A DNA stretch of 64,000 bases from Ipomoea triloba (Eukaryota; Streptophyta; Magnoliopsida; Solanales; Convolvulaceae), in assembly GCF_003576645.1 (NCBI RefSeq), contig NC_044927.1, forward strand, positions 11,164,066 to 11,228,065, in the 5' to 3' direction. Made by a program: the position numbers and the translations under genes. Shown here piece after piece: positions 33,725-46,264 of this stretch; within the stretch, counting starts at the first letter, position 1, and each line of letters begins with the position of its first letter. Under the pieces are notes generated by a model. The model was not told where the DNA came from, searched no databases, and saw nothing but the letters and a program-made list of their open reading frames with translations.

Positions 33725-34410
33725 TAAAGTTAAGTTTGCGTAATATTGTAAAATATGGTAATACAATTCCTATTCGTACTACAATTGTAAATTAAAATGT
33801 TGTAATATAATTTCTAATACAATATATTTTATTTTTTACTTTTCTATTCGTAATACAATTCTAGATTAAAATTACTAATTTGTAATTTTAATAAAAACAA
33901 ATTCCAAACTTTAGCACTGTGGATATTGAAAAAATTAAGATTTTGGTATAAATGTTATGTTTTTCTTTAGGCCACTGACCACCTAAATTTGGCCATGACA
34001 TTCGTTCTTGGACTCTTTAATCAAATTTGAACTACTCATTTAATTAACTATTACTTAACTAATAATTAACTATGAGTTTTCAATTTTTTAGTAAGCAAAT
34101 CCAGATCCAGTTTTGAATTTTTCAGTTTGAGAAACCAGACTAGGGTTTTTCAAATTGAGAAATACAGACATGGATTCAATTATATGAAAACTCGTGCATG
34201 TGTTCTCAAATTGGAGAGAAAACGATAGAGAAATTAATAGGGTATACACGGATCCATGTTCCAGAGATTGGACCAAATTTGGACTAGGGTTTATCAAATT
34301 GAGAAACACAAATCTTAAATTATCTGAGAGAGATTACAAGTTCACAAAGATTAGGGTTTCTCAAAATGAGACAACCAAATGAAACAGGGAACCAAATGAA
34401 ATGTTTTTAA

Positions 34411-34417
<7 letters not shown>

Positions 34418-34476
<59 letters not shown>
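34418..34476. repeat. (TC)n(TA)n microsatellite
   Basis: About 24 bp of tc repeats are followed by 36 bp of ta repeats. The minus-strand copia fragment begins immediately after. Confidence 0.95.
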
Positions 34477-34479
<3 letters not shown>

Positions 34480-37294
34480 CCATATGTTCGTGTCATGAAC
34501 TTTAGATTTGAATGAAAACTTAATTTGCTTGCCCTTCTAGCAGACTTCACAAATTATCTTTACAGAAAGTCATGTTTGGTAATCCCTCTACCAATATTCC
34601 CTTAGATAGCTTGTTTATGGCATTGAAATTGAGATGGTTGAGTTTATGATGTCATTCCCAACTTAGATTATTTTTACTCTTAGCTACTAGGCATACATTC
34701 GGCTTGGCCGATTTCCATGCAACCACGTAGTTCTTTCGCCTCTTTGTAGATATTGTTTCTCCATTTTCCTCATTGATCACACAACATTGATTTTTGGAGA
34801 ATTCGACCTTGTAGCTTTTGTTAGAAAATTGACTTGTGCTTAGCAGGTTAAACTTTAAGCCTTCAACATAGGAAACATCACGAATGATTAATCTGTTATT
34901 GACTATATCTCCAACTCCATTGGTTCGACTGTTGGATTCGCCTCCAAAGATTACTTTAGGACCATTTATTTCCTTAAAGTCGCTCAACTGAGATTTATTT
35001 CCCGTCATGTGTCTTGAGCAACCGGTATCTACGTACCATATGGTCCAATTACCCTACAAACAAAGATTAGTTTGTTTTAGGTACCCATACCTTCTTGGGT
35101 CCTTCCGGGTTAGTTGTTAGCTTGGGCATCCATGCAAACCTAGAACTTGTCAAGTTCATCCTCAGTCCTCTATATCCATTAAAAACCTTATAATCATAAG
35201 GGATGGAGTAAAACTTTTGGGACTCTTTAGGTGGATATATTTTCTGAAATTGAGGTCTTGGTTTATTTGTATACACCCTAGTATAAGACGTTTGCTTATG
35301 TCTATCAAGCCGTTGGAATTGCGCTTTAGTCATCGGCTCATAGTTCATAAACTAGTCTTCATCGGAAGGAAAGAGCCTTCCGACACCTCTCATTGACCTA
35401 CTAGATGGTCTCTGAGGTTTAATATACCCACGCCTATCATTCGGATGAGTTTTGGTCTTACCCTGAGGTCGACCTTTGCGCCGCCTCTGTGAATGGAAGC
35501 CTCTGGTTGCTTTGAGAATTTACCCTTGATTGGTTATTGCTTCTTGGTTGACCATTCATGTAATAACTATTATAGTTATTTGAACGAGGTCTATACCGAG
35601 TAATGTTCTTGACACTCTTCGGGTTACCGTTTGAGGAACTTCCTTTAAATGGCTCCACAATTCATTGTTTAGTCTCATTATTCAATTGGCTCGTTGATTG
35701 TGGTCCTTTTCCCTTATCAACACTAGTCATTGGCTCGGGGTATAAGGTTTGACCTTGAACGAACACTGAACTTAAACCTCCACTAGTATAAGAGTCTATG
35801 GGTTTGGTCAGTTGGATTTGTGCTAGAGAGTTGGAATTGTAGCCGAGTCTGGCTCTATTCTTAGACGGTCTTTGATCATCTACCATTCAGTCTATTATTC
35901 TAGACGAATTAGTAAATGTCGCAATTACCTCACGCGATTTTTGCTCTCTAATTTCTCATGATTTACACTCTTCTTTGAGTAGATGAATTTGCTTCTCGAG
36001 CTGACCCATTAAAGTAAGTATCTCACTATTTTTAAGCACGAGGCTTTCGAGATCTTTTCGTTCAGTCAATAGTCGAGTATTCTCTAATTTTAGCTTGGAA
36101 TGAGTGCTTTTAATCACCTTGAATTCCTTCATCATTTTGAGAAATGAGTTCCTAGGATTTTCATCACAACTAGATTCAGAATTTCAATAAGAGGAGGAAG
36201 CTTGAGAACTTACCACTTCTTCTTTCGCCATAAGGCATATGTCCTCGTCTGACTCTTCATGACTGTAGAGACAGATGAGTCCCTTTTCATCTTCTGAGAT
36301 TTCATTGTTAGAGCTTGAGCTTGATGTACATGGTTCATCAACATTCTCTTCAGGTTTTTCTTCAACAGTTAGAGCCTTTCTTCTTCGGTCACTCTTTTGG
36401 TTGCTACCAGAGTAGTTAGGGTTGTGACCACTGTTCTCTGTAGATGCATTCCTCGGGTTGGATTGACTTCCCAATCCCTTGGATTGATCTTGATGTTTTC
36501 TAACTATGAGATATGGGCATTCAACTTTGAAATAACCAAGATTTCTGCAGTTGTAACATAGCATTTGTGAGTCTTCGGGTTCACGAGTTCTTGGATCGTT
36601 TGTTCTTTCTGCATTCCTTTGTTTGAATGGCTCCCGGTTTCTCGAATTGTCATGAGATTGATTCTTCCTCATGAATCTTTTGAATTTCCTGATAAACAAT
36701 GCAAACTGATCGTCAGTGAAAAAATCAAAAGGGTTAGTATTCGACCTTGAAACCTTGTAGATGAGGATGGTTACTGACTTGCAACCAGTGCAATGTTCCT
36801 TGTCTCGGGTTCAACTTCATGCACTGTCTCTAGTTCAATTTCATATGCTTTCAAATCACTGAAGATTTGAGTGGTATGAATCGTCTTTAGGTCTCGATGG
36901 TCTCTCATGGCAATTACCTTCATCTCCCATGACTTTGGAAAATCTCGGAGAATCTTGAGGTTGATTTCCTTCTGAATAAGTTCTTTCCTTAGATCTGCCA
37001 CTTCGCTCAGTAGCTTCATAAATTGGGTTTCCATGTCAGTAATGGATTTAGTTGGTCCCATCTTGAAGTTCTCTAACTTCTTCATGGCTATGGTTAGCTT
37101 GTTTTCTTTCTCTTACTCATCTCCTTCTCCAATGAGCATAAAAGTCTCCCATATTTCTTTGGCTGTTTTACAGTTTCTGACTATTGGGAATAGCGTCTCA
37201 TCCAAAGTTTTATAGAGTATGTCTCTGGCAATATTGTCCAGATTGCTTCGGGTCCTTTCTTTTGGACCAAACGAAGACTTTGGCTTTTGTATCA
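34480..37294 (-). pseudogene. Copia retrotransposon gag and protease fragment
   Basis: Reading the minus strand from 37294, the gag region starts after the Helitron end with IQKPKSSFGPKERTRSNLDN. It continues through a UBN2-like stretch (LENFKMGPTKSITDMETQFM) and a CCHC knuckle CYNCRNLGYFKVEC (about 36540). The protease site is YVDTGCSRHMTG (about 35015), with a GAG-preintegrase end LSWE.HHKLNHLNFNAI near 34640. Several stops and frame changes break it up (35890, 35660, 35460, 35050). It stops within the start of integrase at the TA repeat. Confidence 0.85.
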
Positions 37295-38378
37295 CTAGTA
37301 TTTCCACCCATGCAATGCACGGAATGAATTTGTTATAACTGCATTGAGGAAGGAAGTAAAAATTTATGACTGCAGGCGTGTATAGGCTATTAGAAAAATA
37401 AATTTGCTCACCATTAAATTTCGAATTGACTGGATTAAATGTTGAAGAACCAATAATTATTTGAAATACCGACTCATTTTCTTAAAAAAACATAAAATGA
37501 TCAGTATTGGACGATTTTCATAAAACGATTCGTACTTTAAATACACAACTATGAATGTATCTCATATTTGTAATACTAAACCTTATATATTAATTGCATA
37601 TATATTACGTAGTATTTGGTTTGCTAACCACTGTAATATTTTTGAGAAATTATAAAATTAAATAAGTACATAATAATTAACACATTAATTGGAGTAAATA
37701 AATAATTTAAAACAACAAATAAATCAAAATTCGTATATACTAAAATGTACTCCGTAAAGGTTATTACAAATAATTTAAATTTGAGTTGTATTACCATTCC
37801 TAGGCATATTAATAAGTGTTATTGGAAAGCAAACCATAAATCCACAGTACATTGCTTCACTACCAACCACTACATTTATTTATACCCGAGGAAGGAAATT
37901 ACAAATTGCATTTTATTTAAATAAAATAGTTAGGTGCGCTATTGAGATAACAAATTTGTTTACAATTAAATTGAGATTAGTTGAACTAAATGTTGGTGCA
38001 CCAATAGCTGGTTCTAACAACGGCTGAGCATTATCGAACAACCTCTTTGGTTGGAACAATGATTCTTGTGTATTATTCTGATTACACAATGTCTAGTTTT
38101 CTTAAAAAATAAAATGTCCGAGTTAAATCAATTGTAAGGAATGACTTGTAATATAAATAAATGACATAGAATCCATTCAGTAATGAACATTTCATTTTAT
38201 ATGTTAATTAGATATTTATTACTTAATCATTTTTATTCTACAATTTTTAATTACATATTGTATTCAAGATGAACATAATCCAAGGCAATACTTTCTATAA
38301 TTTCTAGAAAAAAAATAAAAAAAACCTTGCTGCCCAAATTAAAATTAGATAGCCCAAAACAACATCATTTTGGGGCTA
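37295..38378 (-). mobile_element. Helitron 3' half
   Basis: On the minus strand it ends CTAG followed by T, with a GTGCATTGCA-type hairpin about 10 nt earlier. It matches the Helitron at 54.0-55.0 kb over about 1 kb (for example tggattaaatgttgaagaac, aatgttggtgcaccaatagc). It is cut off at a TA tract at 38378, exactly where the plus-strand copia piece begins. Its insertion site is inside the copia gag. Confidence 0.75.
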
Positions 38379-38396
38379 TATATATATATATATATT

Positions 38397-39217
38397 CGTT
38401 CCAATCGACCCTGTCAGCCTAAGTAGTCGAAAGTATACCTTAGTGGTAGTAGACGATTACACGATATATACATTGGCACTATTCTTGAAAAAGAAGAATT
38501 AGACCAAGAAGATGTTACTCGAACTATTAAGGCACCTTCAAACAGAAAAGGGTATGAGCATAATCAAGATTCAATAAGATCAAGGTACGAAATTCATCAA
38601 CAAAGTGATACAAGATTTCTGTGGACAACATGGTAGGGGTGAGCATCGGTCGGTTTCGGTCGGTTTTCGGTTAATAACCGAAATTTTAACCGAACCTTCA
38701 TAACCGACCGACCAACATTCATAACCGATATAACCGAAGCCGACGGTTTTCGGTCGGTTAAATATAACCGATTTTTTTAGTAAAATAGCTAAATTTATTT
38801 TATTTATTTGATTAATGCTAAAAGACTACATTATTAAGGAAAAAAAATAATATCTTAGTATTTAGAATCAATTAAAATTAATGTTCCCAAGTGCAATAGT
38901 AGTTTAGTGAAATAAAAATGAACTATATACATTATATGGTTAACAAATGTCATGCAATCTCCATGTAGCTTATATAAATTTATATACTTATAATGGTTAG
39001 GATTAGTGTACTCATATATGAAAATATATACAGTATGTTATATATATATATAATGAATATAGTGTACATATTATATTCAATATAATGAATATAGTGTACA
39101 TATTATATTGAATATATATGTATACTGACACACTGTAGTGCTATACATATATATTCAATATAATTAGTATAGTATATTCAATATATATATAACAGTAGAT
39201 ATAGTATGTCAGTATAC

Positions 39218-39253
<36 letters not shown>

Positions 39254-40690
39254 GATTATGAAAATATGTGTGTACCATATACATATTAGGATTAAGAACT
39301 ATAAGATTCACTCTCAAAAAAAAAAGAACTATAAGATTCAATATAATATTCCTAAAAAAACTGAGATTACAAAACTATAATATCCCTAAAATAATATTAG
39401 TAAAATAAAGTGACTAAAATTAATGTGATAGACTATGGACTTCTAAAATATAAATGGGATGGGGTTATATTATTTTTTATTTTTTATTTCATTAGATTAA
39501 TCTTCGGTTTTTCGGTCTGTTTCAGTTTTCTCTTGAAAAACCGATAACCGACCGAAAAATCGAAATAACCGAATTTTTTTGACCTTAATAACCGAAACCG
39601 AACCGAAACCGAAAAAATCGGTCGGTTCGGTTTTCGGTTGTCGGTTTTTCGGTCAGTCCGATTTTTTTGCTCACCCCTACAACATGGTATTCTACACCAA
39701 CTCTTAGTGGCAAGAACTCCACAGCAGAATAGAGTGGTCGAAAGGAGAAATCGGACTCTCAAAGAAGCAGAAAGGACAATGATAGCCTTTTCCGGCTTGC
39801 CTAAGAGGTTTTGGGTCGAATTTGTTAACACAGCGTGTTTCACTCAAAATTGATCCAATGTTCACAAAAATCATGTGATCACTCCCTATGAACTATAGAA
39901 AGACAAGAAACACGTTGTGAGTTACTTTCATATTTTTGGAAGTAAGTGCTTCATTCACAACAATGGAAAAACCTATCTCAAAGCCTTTTATAAACGAGCT
40001 GATGAAGGACTATTCATGGGATACTCAGCTGTGAGCAAGGCGTTTCGTGTTCTCAACAAACGAACCATGGTGATTGAAGAATCCATTCATGTAGTCTTTG
40101 ATGAATCATCATCGAGCTAAAACACTAACAAGATAACAAGTGGGATAAATCACTTGTGTGTTCAAGATCAGTCTAATGCATGCAAGAACATGAGAGATGA
40201 ACAAATCGAAAATGAGGTTGAAAAATGTCAAATTGACATACTCGAATCGGAAGATTTGTCAACTCGTTTACCTAGTCAGACTTACTTGACCGAGTTGCTG
40301 AAAGATGAGTCAACCGAGCAAGTGCAACCCGAGATCATAGAAGAAGCAACAACTCCAAATATTCATGATGTGGACAGAGAGGCTCCACCAACGACTTTTC
40401 AACCAGATTTAAGATGGTTGAGAAATCACCTCCAGGAATAGGTTATTGGAGATGTAAGAAATGGAGTGAGAACTCGTGCATCAATTTGTGAATGCATGAT
40501 GGCATGCTTTTTCTCACAGATCAAGCAAAAGACTGTGGAAGAAGCATTAAGTGACTCAGATTGGGTCAGTGCCATGCAAGAGGAGTTATATAAGTTCGAA
40601 AGGAACGAAGTATGGGAACAGGTCCTAGACCTACTCATCAAAATGTCATTGGAACAAAATGGGTCTTTAGGAACAAGGAAAGAGAAGCCA
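38397..40690 (+). pseudogene. Copia retrotransposon integrase and RT-start fragment
   Basis: It begins in integrase (SSRKYTLVVVDDYT, then FLKKK). After removal of the hAT-type element it continues with ARTPQQNRVVERRNRTLKEA, FSGLPKRFWVEFVNTACFTQ and FGSKCFIHNNGKTYLKAF. A hinge region follows, then the start of reverse transcriptase: EALSDSDWVSAMQEELYKFE and GTKWVFRNK, ending at 40690 against unrelated sequence. Stops and frame changes are present throughout. It is complementary to, and does not overlap, the gag/protease fragment on the opposite strand. Confidence 0.85.
38634..39679. mobile_element. Non-autonomous hAT-like element in copia integrase, 1,046 bp
   Basis: The ends are taggggtgagca and tgctcaccccta, perfect inverted repeats of 12 bp. 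Target duplications caacatgg are identical at 38626-38633 and 39680-39687. Subterminal regions are packed with cggtcggtt and aaccgaa motifs; the core is AT-rich with a (ta)n run. No transposase is present. Confidence 0.88.
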
Positions 40691-41297
40691 AAGAGTTGAG
40701 ACGGTTGCTTTGGGCTACCCAAAGCGAGCCTTTCCCTAGTGACACTTCTGAGTACCCTCTAGATCTGTCATCAGAGGAAGAAAATCAACCATCACCTCCT
40801 CTACAACTCGTATCTCAACCGGGCTTTTTTCCCAGGGCTACTCTCCACCTCAACAGCAACAGGCTCCACCATCTCCAGACTTCGTGATAAGCAGTCCGAA
40901 GAACTCGTCTAAAAATCGCAGATGGTATGCAAGAAATGTTGAAGGAGTGAGAGGACTGTCTCCCTCACCTCGACATGAAGATTATGATGAGGACTACCTT
41001 CGTTATCTCGAAGAGAACCCAAAAGGAAAAGAGAACGAGGAATGTATCTATCTCTCCTCCATCAATGAAAATGAACCTATCTACCACTCAGGAGGACCTA
41101 GGTACTCTCCTCGGGCCCCTACATATGACAACGATACTAGGGAGTGGTATCGTTTTCATGAGGATCTTGCTTTAAGTGCCCAAGATGTTTCATGTCCGGC
41201 TACTCTAGAGAGCAGCCTCGGACCCAACCTTCAATCAACGACCAATTCCAAAATGGCCAAGGCTAAGGGTAAGGGCAAAGGAAAGGCGAGGAAGTAG
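40691..41297 (+). pseudogene. Retroelement-associated frame, unrecognised
   Basis: After the copia truncation a different sequence starts. It encodes a Pro/Gln-rich then acidic product: SPKNSSKNRRWYARNVEGVR, then EDYDEDYLRYLEENPKGKEN, then a basic tail MAKAKGKGKGKARK to a stop at 41297. A frame change lies near 40835. It may be a gypsy gag or extra ORF relic, since gypsy pol relics follow in the same orientation. I do not recognise the family. Confidence 0.35.
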
Positions 41298-41644
41298 GGG
41301 AGAATTTCTTCTGATGGGTAGTGATGAATCTGGCTCTAGTTATGTTTCTCATGATCTTGCGTGAATCTGTATGTACCCCACCTGCTCTGGTTATCAATAA
41401 TATTTCCTACTTAAATCCTCGTGTCCAAAATCACAATTCTAGATGAAGTCAATCTTACACTTCAGAAAGGATAAAGCAATCCTTTGAAGTTATGACAAAT
41501 CGGACAAACTGATAAATAACGTTTCAGGCCAAACCATTGAGGTCGAATCCTTAAATTATATTAAGGACAAAGTATGGATGAATTGCCTAAAGAAGATACA
41601 ATCATGTCATCTTACTACACTTGCTCACAATATAGGGCGAAGAG

Positions 41645-44264
41645 TTGAAGAGCCGAAGAGTCAATCTTCATCAGTTGAATATTACATGTGGACGCATGTC
41701 CTATAGAAAAGAAGTATTTTTTAAGCATGCACCTAGTGATCCGTTGGAAGCATGTCCTATAGAAAAGAAGGAACCAGAATTTGTTGAGTCTATGATGAAA
41801 TTAGAGGGTCAAGGTCATTTTCCTATACATCTTAACAGAAAGTATGATGATTTAGATAGAGGCAACCCTTTTTCATTACCTTTTAATGAAACGCCACCTC
41901 ATCTTGAACTTAACCCACTTCCATTGCAGTTCAAATATGATTTTTTGAGTGGTAATGATACTTTTCCTATGATTTTTTATCCTCATTTACTTCATGCAAA
42001 AGAAGAGAGATTGTGGAGAGCTTTGACTAAAGCTTGGCATGACAAAATAATTTTTGGAGAGAATTCAAAGTAGGGCAAGAAGTTTTGTTGTTTAATTCTA
42101 GGCTTAAGCTTTTTCCAGGGAAATCGAAGTCTAGATGGTCAGGTCCTTTTGTGATCACTAAAGTTCATCCCTATGGGGCCATAGAGATTGAAGGAGATGA
42201 GAAGAGACCGTTCATAGTAAATGGACAACGACTCAAGCATTACAAAGAAGGGGAAATTGTGGCTTGTTTTGACACGATTACTCTCAACTCCATTTGACAA
42301 CTAACAGGGGAGTTTCCTGTTTACTTCATTTTCTTTTACCTACTTTTATATTTAACATTGAGGACAATGTTGAGTTTGAGTGTGGGGAAGGGAAAGTTTG
42401 CGGGATGCTTTTTGCAGCAAAATATTTAAATATTTTTTTTAAAAAAATTATCTACATTTTTCTGCATTTTCTACATTTTTTTCTCTATTTTTCTGAGATA
42501 AGTTTCTGCACTTTCCTACAATTTTTTGCAACATTTTCAGCAATTTTCTGCATTTTCTAAGATTTTTAGCATAATTTCCTTCATTTTTTTTTTTTTGCAA
42601 TTTTCAACAAAATAAAGTTAAAAAGAGTGCCATCTAATGACTATGTTGATTGGGAGATAAGTTCTAGTGTCTTGGGGATGCATAATATCAATGAATGTGT
42701 TTGACTATATGTATGCTTGCATAGAGTACGTTGGTAGTCAAATTCGGTCACACCGTGAGCTTTTGAGCGTAGAGGTTGCCCACTGCAACTTATTTTTCAT
42801 TTTTGAGTGCTTATTTGCCCTCTTTGATTGTGTTACTTCTAGAAATTGCTTCATACCATTTTAGAGCTACATGTTATGTGATGATGCGAGAATGATTAAG
42901 TCATTAGGATCTAGCCTTATAGCCTTACATATTACCACATCCTTATACATGTTATTTTTTCCCCTAGTGAACCACTTTGAGCTTTAAAATGAATAAGACA
43001 TTTTTCTTCATTAGCCAATCCCAAAGAACCTTATCTCATAAAAAGAAGCCTATTAACCCGTCCTTGGGTCAGTGGATGTCATTATTTCATTTATCTGTGC
43101 AAGATGACCAAAAGTGATGAAGTATGGGTGAGATTGGAGTTGAAAGGTGATTGTATAGCTGGTTTGATTTGGGTGAGGAATTGGTTGTGACCAAAGGGGG
43201 TGAAAAGAGGGAGAAAAAAACAAAATGAAATCTATTATGATTTTGTGGGTTGTAAACTCTTGTTGGCCAGAACTTTTGTGCTCATTTTATTCTTAAAATG
43301 ATTTATGAGCAATGAGGGCATGATATGAAGTTGATAATTATGGGAATGTGAGGAAGATTGAAATTTTTGGATGATTTGTTCATTTTTCCCAATGAATACA
43401 AAGAAATTGGGAAGAGTACCCTTGAGGGTTGTGTGGAAAAGATGAGATATTTCTTCGATTTTATAATAAAAAAAACGAAAAAAGAGATTAAAAAAAAACA
43501 GAGAAAGAAATGAAAAAAAGAAGATGAAAAAATGATTTTGAAAGTTGTTTTTGAGAATTAATAAGCGAAAATAAAGAGGGAGAATGAAGTAGTGATGGCT
43601 TCTTTTGGTAGAGTCCGTTGTATTGGTAGAATACAAGGTTCTTGCTTTTGATATGGTGCAATTATGGCTCTACTGATTCCTTGGACTTTATTTGTTATCC
43701 CTTATACCATTTCTTTCTTAAAACCACGTACCCTTGGCCCCATTATAACCAAGAAATAAAGACCTTTTGACTCATGCTTTTCATATAATTTTGGTAGTGG
43801 AGTTTTGGTAGACAAACAAGCCTATGGCAAGTGCACTTTCAATAGAGGATGGTGTGTACCTTTCTTACATATACATGAGGGATTGAGTGAACAACCGTGA
43901 GGACTACTATTTTCTATTGTCGATCTTGTGTGCATGACTTTGAACTCTCATGACGTATTATGTGTTCACTAATTCTCTTGAATTGAATGCCTAGTTGACA
44001 TGGTTATGGTTGGTAGATTTATTTCATTGCCTAAGTTTGCTTAGGGACAAACAAACCTTGAGTGTGGGGAAGTTTGATAAGCTTAATTTCTAGGCATTTT
44101 TAGAGTAATTTTAGTAAGTGACTTGCATAAATAAATTAAGTTTTAGCGCTGATCTTATTTTAAATATTATATTTATTTATAAGTTACTAGTTTAGATTGG
44201 TTTTAATAAGTATTAGGCTAATGGTGCATTTTTATTAATATAAATAGGAGTTTTCACTAGTACA
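41645..44264 (+). pseudogene. Gypsy retrotransposon remnant (Athila/Tat-like), pol collapsed
   Basis: A pre-RT linker (LELNPLPLQFKYDFLSGNDT, then HAKEERLWRAL) is fused directly to the integrase tail (TKAWHDKIIFG, a frame change near 42065, then LFNSRLKLFPGKSKSRWSGP and VNGQRLKHYKEGE). Reverse transcriptase, RNase H and the integrase core are missing. Downstream, 1.7 kb of non-coding sequence separates two gagtgtggggaag purine tracts (about 42378 and 44058). After the second, tgataagc probably starts the 3' LTR, with a TATA-like tataaataggag near 44240. The LTR is cut at 44265 by a CACTA end. Confidence 0.7.
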
Positions 44265-44600
44265 AAAAAATGCATCTACTACACCTGTAAAAGTGTTTCC
44301 GCTACACCTCTACAGGTGTAGCGGATGACAGTGACTCTGAAAGTATAGACTTTCCGCAACACCCGTGACGGGTGTCGCGGAAATCATATGTATTATTTTT
44401 TTTTAAATAACCACTTTCCGCGGCACCTGTGTTGGAACGGGTTCCGCAAAAAAGGTTTTTTTTTTTTTTTTCATTTTAAAAATGGGTTTCCGTGGCACGC
44501 ACCTTTCTGTAGGTGCCGCAGGACCTTTTTGTTTTTTCTTTTTTTAACTTTTTTATTAAAGCTTTAATTTCCACAAATTGGTAAATAACTCACCGAAATT
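44265..44600 (+). mobile_element. CACTA transposon end (truncated)
   Basis: It starts cactagtacaaaaaaatgca, followed by subterminal repeats of tccgcggcacctgtg, ccgctacacctctacagg and gacgggtgtcgcgga type, typical of CACTA ends. No inverted partner end was found downstream, so only one end is present. Confidence 0.65.
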
Positions 44601-44879
44601 TACCATTAATATATATACACATACTGATTTCGATTAGCGTGTAATATAAAAAAATTACAAAAGTATATTTCAATATCAAAGAAGAAGTATTTCAATATAT
44701 TTCAATACATACATTCATTATGGGAGAATAAAACCAAATAACTATATATAAAAGAACTAAAATCATAAAAAATGAAACAGAAATTAAAGAAAAATAATAA
44801 TACAATACAATACAAACTAAAATCAAACAAAACCAATACAATACTTATATTTCAAAGAACCAAAAAAAAAAAAAAAAGA

Positions 44880-45470
44880 GCAAAACCCTAGCCTATTCTC
44901 TTGAATCCTCTCTTCTGTCTCTTAAAACCTTGCCTCTTTTTTGGCCGTCGGCCTCTGGCCAGATCTAGCCGAAGCTTTGACGGAGCTTCGACATGGGTCT
45001 TTGGCCGGCGGTCTCCTATTTCCCTTTGTTTTTTTTTTGTTTTTTTTTGTTTTTTTTTTGTTTCATAACTTTCATTGCCGATTCAACCACCAAATCTCGA
45101 ACAAAGTTGCAGAAGTTTCAAAGTTCAAAGGATTCAACCAGATCTGAATAAAGAGGTGGTTTGATTTTAGTGGATCCCTAAAATAAAGTTTTCAAGAAGT
45201 GTACTGTTGTTTCCCTTTTCTTGTGTGTTATGTATTTGTTTGTGTTTTTCTGTCTGTTTCTCTCGTTTGTGTGACGAGTTTGTTTTCCTCTCGTTTCTTT
45301 TGACGAGTTTGTTTTCCTCTCGTTTCTTTTGGCGAGTTCTTTTCTTCATAATGTGAATCATAAAAGTTGGTCATGGCGTATGTGAACCCCTGACAAAGAT
45401 GACAATGAAAAAGAGCCACATGAAGGTGTGAATTGTATGACTGGCCATTGCATATCTCCATTATCAAGGT
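44880..45470 (+). mobile_element. LINE 5' region fragment
   Basis: It shares with the LINE at 25.4-26.2 kb the blocks tctctcgtt, gacgagttt, gcgagttctttt, cataatg and gacaatga(a/g)aaagag. Here ctcgtttcttttgacgagtt is repeated in tandem. It breaks off near 45470, before any RNase H. The following 45480-45850 may be the remainder of the interrupted gypsy LTR, but this is not shown. Confidence 0.5.
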
Positions 45471-45479
45471 TTATAAGAA

Positions 45480-46264
45480 GCACTGACGGGTGAATTATGA
45501 ACCTGGGTCTCTTAAGATAAACACAATTGACCTAAACTAGACATAGATTTAGGTATTTGTGGTGAAATTTGATTGTTGCTTAATGGGTTCAATTAATGTT
45601 GGTGAGATATCGACAGATGATCACAGTTAATTGGATACAACCTAGTAGCTTGATAGAGTATTAGGATATATATGGAACAGTCATCACTATAATTGCGTGA
45701 ATCGATACTTAGAAGAGTTAGTTAATTATCTAATAGGTGAGCTCAAATCCCTAGTCTTTTATCAATTGGAAATTTCCTTTTGCTTTAAATTCGTAAGTAT
45801 TCTTTTTATCACGTGAATTTCTTTTATTTGTGTTTTTTCTTTATCAACAAAAGTGGCTATTCAAGGCAACAGTTAATTGCAGATTATAATGTTATTCAAG
45901 ACAACATAACATGCTCTACATAACAAACAAACTCTTAGCCTATTACTTGCAGACATTTAATTTGCAAGCTGAACTAGCTACACAACAGTCTCATCAAGTA
46001 GAAACCTTAGCCTACTTGCTAAAATACACAAGCTTTAGCTAGCTAGCTAGCTAGTAAAGTCAACTCTACCATTATTAACTTATTTATTTGTTTATCACAT
46101 ACACTACAGATAGAAACCTTCGAACTGCATCGATATCCTCCCTCCCTAGCTAGCGAGCTCTTTAACACATTCGTAAAGGCGAGAGGTATATAAAATATAT
46201 GACACGTACTCGATCGATCCGGTAAAATTAAAGTTACCATCCATCAAATTTCACCCATATAGTA
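45480..46264. other. Intergenic region downstream of the two-exon gene
   Basis: No gene was seen. A short agct repeat lies at about 46038-46055. Part of 45480-45850 looks like retroelement LTR or leader sequence. Confidence 0.35.

Larger units (their letters stand above)
32739..33878 (+). mobile_element. Helitron 5' half (interrupted by a MITE)
   Basis: It starts TC after an A (a|tctataatattaataaaaac) and matches, across the MITE, the 5' end of the Helitron at 54-56 kb read on its strand: aaaacaaaat, tattcgtactacaattgtaa, taatacaattctagattaaa. Homology stops near 33878, where the other copy continues. No 3' CTAG end lies downstream in this orientation; a matching 3' half lies inverted at 37.3-38.4 kb. 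Confidence 0.65.
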
